Assembly (NCBI GenBank): GCA_034509425.1
Contig: JAVTVJ010001748.1
Span: 1-64,000 of the forward strand
DNA: 64,000 bases
Source of the DNA: Eopsaltria australis
Lineage: Eukaryota; Chordata; Aves; Passeriformes; Petroicidae
Direction of reading: 5' to 3'
Part shown: positions 22,092 through 32,961 of the stretch, piece by piece
Numbering within the stretch: position 1 is the stretch's first letter
Layout: the number at the start of each line of letters is the position of its first letter
The notes under the pieces: generated by a model
What the model was told of the DNA's origin: nothing
Database searches by the model: none
The model's input: only the letters and a program-made list of their open reading frames with translations
Translations under genes and position numbers: made by a program

Positions 22092-25000
22092 AGTTGTTAC
22101 TGTACTTGTGACGCTTTGTGCATTGAAAACAACTGAAGCTGTAACTGCAATGAGCACATCTGGGGAACTCATAGGATGAGTTTGTAATATTGCCCTAAGG
22201 TTGTAACATGAATGCTCTTGTCACTTGTACTACTGGCAGCTTACTGCTGTCTGGCAGCTGGGAGAAGACAGAAGAAGCTGTAGGGAGTAGTTAAAGGGAT
22301 GACTTTTGACTCTGTAAATAGAAAAGGAAAAATTTAGGGCTTCGAGCAGTCCCATAATTCTAGTATTTTCAAGTCTGCTATTTCATTCCTGTGGGCAGCC
22401 AGAAGACTTGTCTCTTTTAAGAGAATGCTCCCCTTTCAAGACTATTGTGATTATATGGGCTTATAGTGTAAAACATCTCATACTGCATGAGTACTTTGTC
22501 TAGTGCCCATAAAAATATACACCCATGAAAATAGAGCAGCTTCATATAAATTCTGCTTTTTTCATTTAGAACTACTTGTTCATACTTATTCACTAAATAT
22601 ATAATTGAACGAAAAACAACAGTCATCAAAACTAAGAGATTTCTTTCCATGAGCGAAGGTATCACAGATGAAATATTCATACTGAGATCGCTTTTCTGCT
22701 GTTGGTAATCCTATATCCAATGTGTTTGGGAAGTAGTTACATGCATTTTCTGTTTGTTTTGTATGTTATCTGTGCAAAACACATGCATGATTTCTATACC
22801 TCTTTCAATTTGATTTCAGCATAAACCTGTTTTGTACAGATTTATTTCCTGTGCCAAATTTGTATGAAGATTACCTCTTAAATATGCTAAGTGCAGAGGT
22901 CAGAGCTCTCTCTATTTGTTAAACAAATTAGTGTTGGAGGTTCTGTACAATTCCAACACAAAAAACATGAAAAAGGCAATGAGGGAGAGAAGCAGTTAGA
23001 AAAACCCAGGGAAAAGTCAAAAATCACAGGCTTGCTGATAAAAAACTCATCTTTGCCAAAAAATTCCATGTGAAGGAGTTAACTTAGTTTAAGCTAAGAT
23101 AGAAACACCTCTCTGACTGCCTCACCCGCTGCAGAAAATGGATTGAGTATTTCTTTAAAATGTGACCTTAGAAATCTGAACGTGGCCATTGGTGCTAACT
23201 GCGGAACAACTAAAGATCTTAGAGCTCTGATTGGTGTGGGTAAAGATCCATGCTTATTTGGATACATAGCTGAAACTGATCCCATCTATGCTTTGCTCTC
23301 TTCCCATTTCACAAGACAGCCTTTGGGCTATCCTGCTTCTTTGAACAGACAACCAAAGCTCTTAACATACAAACCATCTCCCTCCGTCTCTCCCTCAATT
23401 CCCATTCATCTCCAGACACATTTAGCTCTTCCTTTCTGTATATGAGCACTGCTTGCATGACTGCTACTGCGGGACTGAGCATATATCCAGGGCTTCATGA
23501 AAAGCTCTGATCAGCATTCAGTTTACAATGATAGATAGCAGGATAACAGGATAGTCTTGCCTGCAAATTTATGACTTTTAAAGAAAGTCAGGTTGGGTAA
23601 CTTTTGTGCTCATTGCATAAGGGAGCCTCTCAGTAATCTTAAACTTGGATGAATAAGAGGAATGATAAAATGGGGACCAGTCTTATATGAAGAAATGGAC
23701 TTTTGAAAGAGAGGGAAAAGTTAAAGGATCGAGAGGCAAAGAATTGCTGATTTATCACCCATCATGACAGAAAAACAGGAAAGAGACAAAAAATAGAAGT
23801 GAGTAACAGTCCCTGTAGAGGGAATAAGAAATTAGAGAAAGAAAGACCAAAGGAAAAAGGTATAAGGCTTCTGATTGCTCTTTTGATGGTGGTAGTTCTT
23901 TTATTACAGGAATCATTAAAATAAGTCTACTTATCTAGCATCTGTGGTGATTTAAATCTTTACTGCCTGAGGGCTGCTTCTTACCATCTTCTGTTAGAGG
24001 TTACCCAGCCGAGCTGCCTCAGCAGAGGAGAGACAAGAGCAATGGGCTCCCCTCATCCCTTTGGCCATCTGGCAGTCTGGGTTTGATGGCCAGGAGTGAT
24101 AAACTTGAGTTTACCTACGTGACTTCTCACTAAAACAGGTGGGATCCATGCAAGCAGTGAGTAGAGCAAAAATGGTTCATACACATGAAGAATAAAACAG
24201 ACAGGGTCCATGCACCATCACTAAGCCTGCAGGCCCAGCACATAAGGTCCATGTACACAGTCCCACCAGGTGGCAGAAGATTGAGAGGTGGTAAACTGTT
24301 TTTGCAGCCATGACAGCTCAGAGGCTTTTGAGGGAGTCATATGTCTGTTAGGTGAGGTGAGGCATTCCAGTCAAATAAATAAGGTGTTTCTTCACCAGGA
24401 GCAATTTTTAGGATGTTGCCATACTTTGTATACATTTATTAAGAAAGAACTGAAAAAAGGCATAATTTTTTTAAACTTTATTTTGTGAAGCATGGGAGAA
24501 CCAAATGAAAATTGCACTGCAGCACAGCTAACTCATTTACAGAAGGATATCCCTGTTTCAGGTTCTTTATATAAAATGACAGTGAAGCCGCAGGGGTGAA
24601 GAGGGCCTCAACAATTCAGCTAGATTATTGTATTAAAAATATTCCCTGAACTATAATACAGTTAAGTCACTAGAGGAAAAAATAAAAGATGCATTAGACC
24701 AAGAACATGCATTACATTATGATTGGTATCATAATTCCTGGGAAAAATAAATCATAATCATATATTTCCTGTTTGAAAGCCAATGGGTATGCTGTCTCTA
24801 CCTGGAACTCTGGTCAAACTTGTATTCTACAGAAAATAAATTAAAACTTTCTGAAGTTAAACCTGAGAAAATAAAGCTTTTGTATGCTGGATGTTTTTCC
24901 TTAATATAACCAGTGTATATGGTTAAAGATAATTTGAATGCACTGGTTTGCAAGCTCCAGCTATTTTAAAAACTCATCAAAGAGATATGTGCAATCATTT

Positions 25001-26226
25001 GAGAACAAAATATAATTTCATCATTTGTTCATAATATTCTAATTTTTTCCTCAAAATTTTGCTGAAAGTGATGGAAAATGAATTGGTATTGAATATTAGG
25101 GTCAAAATTGTCAGATTTGAGCACCTAAAATTATATTTCTAACTCCATACTTAAATATCTAAATATAAGTAGCCTGATTTTCAGAGCTGCTGAGCAATCC
25201 CACCTGTCACTGAAATCAGTGGGAGCTTTAGGTAAATACCAGATTGCCTATTTAGGCTCATTATTGTGTAAAGACTAAATAGGGATTGGTACACTTTAGC
25301 CAGTGTTATTAAAGAAGGTTATTTTGGTAGGACAGGGTAGAAGGGCACAGAAAACTCTCAGTGAGTTTCAGAGACCAAGCTGATGCTCATGTGGGTACAA
25401 ACCCTGAGCCATCTTGCCCATTAACTTAAACCATAACAAAGGGCCCTATGCCACTTTTGAATGGTCTCTGGCAACTAGGCTGCAATTGCTGTCCTAGAAA
25501 AATCATTGTACCATTCTCCTTTACTGTCTAAAGATTTTTCTTGATTTATAGGCTTAACCAAATGTTTTCAGCTTCATTCCATTCCATTCCATTCCATTCC
25601 ATTCCTTCAAATGGTTATTTCACATCTCCCTATCCCGTTCCTCATGTCTGCCCTCCAACAGCACAGTCCAGTTGTGCATGGGCACCAGCACCTCTCCCCA
25701 GCCTGCTGCCTGTGGCTGAGAGGGGCAGTCCTGCAGTAGTGCCTGCCTATGGCTGTTGCCCACCCTCACCCGTGCCCAGGCTGGGAAGAGCTGGCTGTGG
25801 CCCTATGCACCTCCTGGGTGCAGCCCTCCTACCCATGGCTCTGGGTAAAGACAGCTGGGACCCACAACACATCTTGTGCTCGTTGCATTTTTTCCATGCA
25901 AGGTGGTTTGAGACAATAGCACGGCTCCCACACTGCCTCACGCCCTGGGACAAGAGAGGCTTTCTTGCACAGGCACTGCACTGGGACCTGCACCCTTGGT
26001 CTATATTTTGTGAAGTAGTGCTGTCTGATGCTGTTGGTTCTCCATAATGTCCTCAAGCCTCTTTCCCTACAATAAGAGCTGTATAATGCTTATCTTTACT
26101 CCACATGACTTTGGCAGCCTCAGAGGCTTCTCTGAGCCCTCCGCAGAGCCCAGGAGGAGCAGGCACCCAGCTGCCGGCCTTGCTTTCTCCCGCTCTGCTG
26201 AGCCCTGCAGTGACTGGATACTGATG
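22092..26226. other. Unannotated DNA
   Basis: A 4.1-kb stretch without a recognised gene, LTR or LINE. Its open frames (for example near 23143-23445 and 25541-26047) have no domain I know and no clear splice context. CEP290 exons upstream of those at 44356 were looked for and not found here. Confidence 0.45.
25575..25604. repeat. (CATTC)6 microsatellite
   Basis: Six tandem CATTC units, equivalent to a (GGAAT)n pentamer on the other strand. Confidence 0.95.
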
Positions 26227-26346
26227 ATTATGGAACAAAACAAAAGAGAAGCAGCTTCCATTGAGCAAGCAATTGATGCAAAGATCAAAGAGGAAACAGA
26301 CAAAACACAACTTGAAAGAGAACAATTCAAAGCATCAAGCAGATGC
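26227..26346 (+). other. Possible exon-like coiled-coil fragment
   Basis: The frame ILMIMEQNKREAASIEQAID followed by AKIKEETDKTQLEREQFK is highly charged and helix-like, unlike its surroundings, and is preceded by CCTGCAG, which could serve as a splice acceptor. I do not recognise the gene. It is also compatible with a chance open frame. Confidence 0.3.
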
Positions 26347-26484
26347 TTTATTTTCCCTACCTTGTGGTACAGATGCAGAGAAAAGCCTCAAGTAACTGAA
26401 GTCAACATCCAATCTGACAGGAGCCAGGATTCCACATCCAGTGTTTCAATCCCTGGTTTATGTCATAAAGTGCTACATTCCTCA

Positions 26485-27844
26485 TGATGCCTTTTTCCTA
26501 ATCTTAGGAAATTAAAAGCCCAGACACGGTTAGATGGTTGGGGGTCATTTACCTCGGTATTTTAATAGGATCCCATTCGATGCATTGCTTCATCCAGGTG
26601 ACAGCGTCACAAATGTCCCCCCACCCCCCAGTAAAGTATACAATTGAGGACCTTACACATTGGCATATCTAACAAGAGGACTCAATAAGGGGGCTGGGGT
26701 GGGCTACCTTCTAGTTTACAGAATCTGTCCTGCTAGGGGACCTTGAGTGCTTACGACAATAGAGTGTTTGGTCTTCTAACTCTACAGTTTCTGGGGTGTT
26801 TAGTCTCCTGGCCTACTGGACACCAAGAAACCAGGCTAAAGTATCACACCCTGTCTTGGTTTGAAGGACAGGTGTCTGTTAAGGAAGGCAGGAGCCTCTC
26901 TGGGAATGGAAAACTGTAACCCTTCTCCCTCCGAATTATTATAAATTTGAAATCAAGAGGCTCTCAGGCAAAGAGATGGGAATAGGAATAACAGTTCTTT
27001 ACTAATATCTAAAACAAGGATAACGAATAACAACAACTATAACGTTAACCAACAAACAGAACCAGAAACTCAGTGACAGCCTGCTCAGCTTCAGGCACCT
27101 TTTCCCCTTGGTGCAGTTCCAGCCACAGCCTGCAGGGGCGCTCTGGGTGTGATGATTCCCCGGTGGCTGCAGGGGGCACTCCAGCGTGAGCTCAGGTAGC
27201 ACATGGCAAATGGCAGCTGCCCGAGGCAGGGAAGGATGGAGGAGAGCTCTTGCTCCACAGACCCTCGGGAGGGGCAGCTGGTGTCGGTGCCACAGCAGGA
27301 TTCCCGGACACAGGGAGCTGGGACGGTAAGAGGTCTGGACGTGCAGGGGGGGAAACCCCGCCACAATGTAGCGGAGAAACTCGGAGTGGGCTGGTGGCAG
27401 GCAGGTCGGCTCCCGATGGGGCAGAGGGCAGAGACTCACAGCAGACAGACCGGCAGCTCCATGCTGGCTTCTCAGGGGCCGTGGGTTCAGCAGACAGCAG
27501 CTCCGACCGTCTAGCTCCGAGGGTCCCGAGCAAGAGAGCGTGACCTCCCCCCTGCCCTTGCTTTTCAGTCTCTCCAAATCTCGCATTGTCAAGCCCTGCT
27601 TCCATGAGGGGCAATTCTGCCCCACCCTGCCAAGGAGAAAGGCTCTAGCCTCGTGCTTTGTTTCTCTTAAGTACTCAGTCATTTGTGTCTTAGCAACCCA
27701 TGGGAGAAAAATTCCTGAGGAAAAGAACTAAATCCAACCTTCAACACACCCATAGCATCACAAGCATGCATGCTAATACTTGTGGATATAGGGAACTGTG
27801 TAAAAGGTATTTAAGAGAAAAGGCAAAAAATCCTTCAGGCATCA
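26485..27844 (-). mobile_element. 3' LTR of ERV1 provirus, split by solo LTR
   Basis: Segments 26485-26851 and 27752-27844, together with the duplicated CACCC, correspond end to end to the LTR at 42587-43044. Ends are TGATGCC and GGCATCA, an inverted repeat. The uninterrupted copy at 42587-43044 shows the exact pre-insertion sequence of the solo LTR. Confidence 0.93.
26852..27746 (-). mobile_element. Solo LTR, TGTTGGAG family, in ERV1 3' LTR
   Basis: An 895-bp LTR with plus-strand ends TGTCTTGG and CTTCAACA, flanked by perfect CACCC copies (26847-26851 and 27747-27751). The sister LTR at 42587-43044 contains the empty site with a single CACCC. Confidence 0.97.
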
Positions 27845-27857
27845 TTCCCCCCCTTTT
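27845..27857 (-). promoter_or_regulatory. Polypurine tract of ERV1
   Basis: Read on the minus strand, AAAAGGGGGGGAA directly abuts the TGATGCC start of the 3' LTR. This fixes the minus orientation of the provirus. Confidence 0.88.
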
Positions 27858-27914
27858 AGAGACTAACAAGACTCTACTTTGTCTTGTCTCTACCTTACTC
27901 TATTCTACATTACC

Positions 27915-28259
27915 TGTCACCCTGATTTTTACAGTGTGCTGTGTTTATACTTTGTAGCAAAAGTTCTCATAGATTTTGTGTAAACATAGTCCATGTTTGT
28001 CTAACTGGCCAAGGATTGTTTTGTACCTTTGGTATTGTTTGTCCTTTCTTTCCCAAAGGCAGAGAAGGTTGATGGACTGTGTTTCTCACCTATGGAATTG
28101 GAGAGGTGGTAACCTCATTGTCTAATCCATGATTGTCTAAGTAAAGATATATAAATGAAAGAATAAAGAGAGGCTGGGCTCTTCTTCTCTCTGGCCCGGC
28201 CTTTGGTGGCTCTGACCTGACTTGAGTTGCCTGATTCCTTCATGTCCGACCGTGCGACA
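27915..28259 (+). mobile_element. 5' LTR of ERVK
   Basis: A 345-bp LTR, TGTCACCC...GTGCGACA. TATATAAAT near 28148 is followed by AATAAA at 28162-28167, giving a compact promoter/poly(A) block, then a CT-rich stretch. About 24 differences separate it from the 3' LTR, about 15 of them within 28036-28095. Confidence 0.95.
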
Positions 28260-28261
28260 TC

Positions 28262-28279
28262 TGGTGGCCCGTACGGGGA
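28262..28279 (+). promoter_or_regulatory. Primer-binding site, tRNA-Ile
   Basis: TGGTGGCCCGTACGGGGA starts 2 bp after the LTR and, as I recall vertebrate tRNA-Ile(AAU), is an 18/18 complement of its 3' end including CCA. Confidence 0.85.
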
Positions 28280-28330
28280 ATTGCGACAAAACTCAGGTAA
28301 AACTCAGGTAAAAAAAATTAAAAATTAATT

Positions 28331-30027
28331 ATGGGAGTCTCTAAGATGTCCCCGAGTGACGCTCTGGCATTGGAAGTTCTCAACATATTCTTAGAAAGTG
28401 AGAATGTGAATTTCTGCAGGTCAAATTTAGAGCAATTATATTTTTGGACCAAAGCAATGGGTTTTTTCCCTGACAATTGCAACGTCCTGTCTAAATCGAC
28501 ATGGATGATTGTCGGGAGAGCATTGAGAGGTGTGCTGTCAGAGACATATAGTCAAATGATGGCTAAGTTACTAGTAATTTGGAGACAGGTGAATTCTGTT
28601 ATCCAAAGACAGGAGAGCTCCTCCAGCAGAATTACACCTGCCAGCTCGCTCGGAGAATTCTCCGATCTTTGTGGGGGAGAAGGGGAAGGAGAGCTTGGCC
28701 CGGAGCCAGCATCTGAGCCCACCCTCTTGGCCCAGACAGTGAAGGTAGGGGATGGGTCCCCCCCAGAGAGCATTTGGCTTGATAGCCTGCCGATCTTGGA
28801 TGACTGGCATAGTTTGGAGGAACGATCGGCCTTGGAAAGTCCCGGGGAGCCGGTGTGGATGGGTTCACCCCCCCCCGGCCCCGGGGAGCCGGCATGGACG
28901 GGCTTCGCCCCACCCCCCACATGGCAGGGGAGGTGGGGCAGCAAGACATGCCCACTCCCTGCGCCTTCCCGGTGCTGAGTGAAAAGGGGGGGGTCAAAAG
29001 CCGGTGATGTGGTTACAGCAGAGTACCCAAATTGTGGCGTTTTTGTTAGTTGCCCCCCCGGTGCGGTGGGGGCGAAAATTGAACCAGCGTCTGATGCTGA
29101 TGACGCATCCGACGGGCAGTCGGACGATGACGTCACTTGCCCCTCTCCTCGCGCAGGGGCGGGAGAGGTGCTGCGATCCCCGGCCTGTCCAGCGTCTGTG
29201 GATGCTGCGGCACGCAGGAGCAGCAGCGCTAAGGCGAGCGCCAAGCCTGGATCCAGGGAGTCCAAATTGGGGAACACAGAAAGCACCGCCGGGACCGCGG
29301 AGCCGGCGTCGGCTGTTGCAGAAGCCGTGGCAGGATCGAGGCGGGCTGTCCGTGCTGTCCATGGGACCCTGATGGGCGTGGTTTCTGCCCCTCCCGCTCC
29401 CGGTCGGGCCGCGCGACTCTGCCCACACCCATCCAGGTTTTTTCCCGGCCTGCGGGAGCGAGCAGCCGTGCCAGAGGAACCGCCTCTCCGGGTGGCCCGG
29501 GCCCTCCCCACACAGGGGCCAGGGGAATGGGACTGAGCCCCGCCCCGCCCTGCTGTGGTAGCGCGGACTCTGACAGCGATGACTCAGCAGTTTTGTCCAC
29601 GGGACGTTCCAAACATGCCAAAGCTGAAAAGGAAGCGAGTCCCAAAGTGTTTCTTTTCAGCGCAGGCAGTAAAACGGTGAGGAAGCCGCGGTCATCCCGG
29701 GACCACAGATCCCGGGAGGGCGGGTCTGCGTCCGATGGTCTCTGGACCCTGCCGGAGTGCAGGGTGACTGTGCGCCCCAGAGATAAGGCGAAATTCTGGG
29801 CAGATGTTAAGTCGAAAGTAGAGGAAATTTATGACTGTCCTAAAGCCCGTTGCCTTGAGGCTTGTGCCAGCAGATGTCAGAGCCCTGTGCCAGCTCAAGT
29901 CCCTGTGATAAGCAAGGGACAGGATACAGCAGGTGCTGCAGAATCACCACAAGGGCTCCAGGCTTTTCCTGTTCTCCTTGGTGCTGGTCAAAATAGCTAC
30001 GAGAGTTTATCATGGAAATCCTTGATG
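28331..30027 (+). pseudogene. ERVK gag relic: matrix and proline-rich region
   Basis: ATG at 28331 begins MGVSKM, with a Gly at position 2 that could be myristoylated. The helical matrix-like part (LEVLNIFLESENVNFCRSNL) is followed by a Pro/Ser/Gly-rich linker and very GC-rich sequence. A TGA at 28976-28978 interrupts in frame; the same frame runs on to a TGA at 29534-29536; the next part is in another frame (29527-30030). The capsid begins just before the nested solo LTR (30032), as the reading frame joins across its GAAG duplication. Gag would form the particle shell; this copy cannot make it. Confidence 0.85.
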
Positions 30028-30031
30028 GAAG

Positions 30032-30488
30032 TGATGCCTTTTTCTGGTCTTAGGAAATAAAGGCTCAGACACAGTGAAAGGGTTGGGGGTTGTTTACCTC
30101 GGTATTTTAATAGGATCCCGTTCGATGGCTTCTGTCGTCCAGGTAGAACACGCCGCAAAAGCCCCCTCCCTCCAATAGAGTATATAATTAAAGACTCTAC
30201 ACATTAGCATATCTAACCAGAGGGCCCAATAAGGGGCCGGGGTGGGCTAACTTCTAGTTTACAAAATCTGTCCTACTAGGAGACCTTGAGGGCTCACGAA
30301 AACAGGGTGCTTGGTCTCTAACTCTACGTGGCTTCAGGGGTGTTTAGTCTACCGGCCTCCTAAACACCATGAAACCAGGCTAAACTATCACCTAAAGCAT
30401 CACAAGTATGCATGCTAATACTTGTGAATATAGGGAACAGTATAAGAAATATTCAGGAGAAAAAGCAGAAAAAATCCTTCAGGCATCA
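30032..30488 (-). mobile_element. Solo ERV1-family LTR in ERVK gag
   Basis: A 457-bp segment bounded by TGATGCC and GGCATCA, homologous to the LTRs of the surrounding ERV1 provirus but visibly more diverged from both than they are from each other. Perfect 4-bp GAAG copies flank it (30028-30031 and 30489-30492). It is oriented like the provirus LTRs, so it is given as minus. Confidence 0.93.
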
Positions 30489-31221
30489 GAAGTTAGGCAG
30501 CAGGTTGGAAAATATGGGATAGGCTCCAAAGAAGTCATGCAGCTCATAAGAGTTTTTCATGGTGCTTTGCTAGTGCCAGCTGATGTCAGGAGTTTGGCTC
30601 GTGTTCTCTTTCAGCCTGTGGAATATGATATCTTTAAATCAAAGTGGCATCAGATTGCAGCTAGGACAGTAGCATACAATGCTACATTGGACCAGCAGGA
30701 TCCTAGACGTGGGGTTGGAATGGATATCCTGCTGGGAATTGGTAATTTTGAGGACCCTAAGAAACAGGTTGCTGTGAATCGTGCTGTGCTGGACCAATGC
30801 CGAGAGACAGGCGTGGCAGCATTGATTCAAACCATTGAGATGGCTGCTCCTGCAGAGCAATTTGTAGAAGTAACACAGAAGAATGATGAGTCCTTCTTGC
30901 AGTTTGCAAATAGGCTCACTGCTTCTGTTGAGAGGCAGGTGGAGAACCCAACTGCAAGAGAGCTGTTAATTAAGCAACTTGCAAGGACTCGATGTTCTTG
31001 TGAGTGTCAGACCCTTATTGAAGCACTCCCTGGGGATCCTTCTGTAATGCAGATGGCTGAAGCCTGAAAAAATGTAGGCACTGCCAGGGCCGCAGGGCAG
31101 GCAGTGGAAGCAGGTGAGTGCTCAAGGCAGGAAGAAACCAAGAAAGAAGGTGCAGAAAGGCAGGACTGTCTTGTTTCTCTGTCCAAAGTGTGGAAAACTG
31201 AACCACACTGCAATGGACTGC
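30489..31221 (+). pseudogene. ERVK gag relic: capsid and zinc knuckle
   Basis: The capsid C-terminal region includes the major homology region (KNDESFLQFANRLTASVERQ) near 30882-30940. Its frame ends with TGA at 31065-31067. In another frame, 31180-31221 encodes one complete CCHC knuckle, CPKCGKLNHTAMDC (C-X2-C-X4-H-X4-C), the nucleic-acid-binding unit of nucleocapsid. No second knuckle is evident. Confidence 0.9.
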
Positions 31222-31319
31222 AAGGCTGCAGTTTCTGGAAAGGGTTGATCTTCATTGAGCTTGGGAAATGGGTGGAGGAGCACGCATGGGAGACGTGCTC
31301 AGACACAAATGTCTCTCCA

Positions 31320-31558
31320 AACCCTGGAGCCAATGAAGGTCTGCTGGGCCGGCTCACGGCCAGCACCAGTGGCTCAGCAGGGGTGGATGTCTGCACAGCA
31401 GCAACAGTAGTCTTAGACTCGTGCGCAGTGCACAAGGTCCCTTTAGATGCTTTTGGTCCCTTGGGCGGTGGCATGAGTGCTTTCCTCATGGAGAGATCTA
31501 GCGCCACCATTCAGGGTATCATTCTGCATATGGGACTCATTGATGCAGATTATACAGG
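31320..31558 (+). pseudogene. ERVK dUTPase relic, N-terminal part
   Basis: The frame from about 31104 encodes a dUTPase-like domain: SGSAGVDVCTAATVV, then FGPLGGGMSAFLMERSSATI and GLIDADYTG. Betaretroviruses carry dUTPase in the pro frame, between nucleocapsid and protease, where it hydrolyses dUTP to limit uracil in the DNA copy. The domain is interrupted immediately after DYTG by the solo LTR at 31559. Confidence 0.88.
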
Positions 31559-32524
31559 TCTTGGAGTTTGGATTTAGTTTTTTTGGTTTTTTTTCCTAAG
31601 GAATTTTTCTCCCATGGCTTGCTAATGACTGGACTAATAGCTGAGTACTTAAGAGAACAAAGCACCAAAGCTAGGGCCTTTCTCCTTGGCAGGGTGGGGC
31701 AGAATCGCTCTCATGGAAGCAGGGCCTGACAACTCGAGATTCTGGAGACTGAAAAAGTAAGGGTGGGGGGAGGGCAGTCTCTTCCTCGGGACCCTCGGAG
31801 GCAGACGGTTGGAGCTGCTGTCTGCTGAACCCACCACCACTGAGAAGCCAGCATGGAGCTGCCAGTCTGTCTGCTGTGAGTCTTTTTTCTCTCTGCCCCA
31901 TCGGGAGACGAGCCGCCTGCCACCAGCCTGCCTCTCCCCCGCTCCTCCATGCCACTCCGAGTTTTTCGCTACATTGTAGCTGGGCTCCCCCTACATGCCA
32001 GGACCTCTTGCCATCCCAGCTCCCTGTGTCCGGGGATCCTGCTGTGGCACTGACACCAGCTGCCCCTCCCGAGGGTCTGTGGAACAAAGGCTCTCCTCCA
32101 TCCCTCTCTGCCTCGGGCAGCCGCCATTGCGGTGTGCTACCTGAGCTCACGCCAGAGCGCCCCCTGCAGCCATCGAGGAATCATCACACCCAGAGCGCCC
32201 CCTGCAGACACCGGGGAATCACCACACCCAGAGCGCCCCCTGCAGGCTGTGACTGGAACTGCACCAAAAGGGAAAAGGTGCCTGTAGCCGAGCCAGTTGC
32301 CACTGGGTTTCTGGTTCTGTTTGTTGGTTAACACCATAGTTGTTGTTATTTGTTAGCTTTGTTTTAGATATTAGTAAAGAACTGTTATTCCTATTCCCAT
32401 ATCTTTGCCTGAGAGCCTCTTGATTTCAAATTTATAATAATTCTGAGGGAGAGGGGTTACAGTTTCCCATTCCAAGGGAGGCTCCTGCCTTCCGTAACAG
32501 ACACCTGTCTTTCAAACCAGGATA
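31559..32524 (+). mobile_element. Solo LTR, TGTTGGAG family, in ERVK dUTPase
   Basis: A 966-bp LTR, ends TCTTGGAG (G to C in the terminal TG) and AACCAGGATA, with perfect 5-bp ACAGG copies (31554-31558 and 32525-32529). It is in the same orientation as the 3' LTR at 3611-4546. The dUTPase frame stops and resumes exactly at the duplications. Confidence 0.95.
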
Positions 32525-32529
32525 ACAGG

Positions 32530-32961
32530 ACGCATCTTTGCCATGGTCTCCACACCCACCTCCCCGGTCACAATTCCTGAAAAAACGAATTGCTCAACTT
32601 GTCCCTTTTAAGTCTTCTGTTTGCAGGACAGAATCAAGGTCACGAGGACACGGCTGCTTTGGTTCCACTGGACCGCCTCAAGTTTACTGGAGAGCTGTCA
32701 TGACCAAACAACGTCCTGAAATGCGGTGCACCCTGTTGATTCCTGATGCTACGCCGCCAGAGATGTCTCTCCGCGGGCTTCTTGACAGCAGTGGTCTTTG
32801 GACCCGGTGGGAGCATCTGTCGCGGGATTGGGTGGGATGAAGTGCTGCTACGTGAGCCAGAAGCCTGTGGTGATAATGAACTCAGAGAGAAAGATGGCTG
32901 TGATTAGGCCTCATGTTACTGAAACTGTTTGTAACCTCTGGGGGAGGGATGTCATGGCTGC
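32530..32961 (+). pseudogene. ERVK dUTPase end and protease relic
   Basis: After the solo LTR the dUTPase tail is followed by a region positioned as betaretroviral protease (TKQRPEMRCTL; LRGLLDSSGLWTR near 32773-32810). The expected Asp-Ser/Thr-Gly-Ala active site is not intact: it reads DSSGL. The frame stops at 32838-32840. Protease identity rests on position and a short resemblance only. Confidence 0.6.

Noticed and set aside
23143..23445. 100-codon plus-strand frame as a possible host gene
   Set aside because: No recognised domain, no Kozak or splice support, surrounded by non-coding sequence.
25541..26047. 168-codon frame beginning near the (CATTC)n repeat
   Set aside because: Starts inside the microsatellite and has low-complexity Pro/Cys/Trp-rich composition; no domain.
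28552..29645. Long minus-strand frames (up to 319 codons) opposite ERVK gag
   Set aside because: Shadows of a GC-rich gag linker; no domain, no retroviral antisense gene of known type, and the sense frames match gag.
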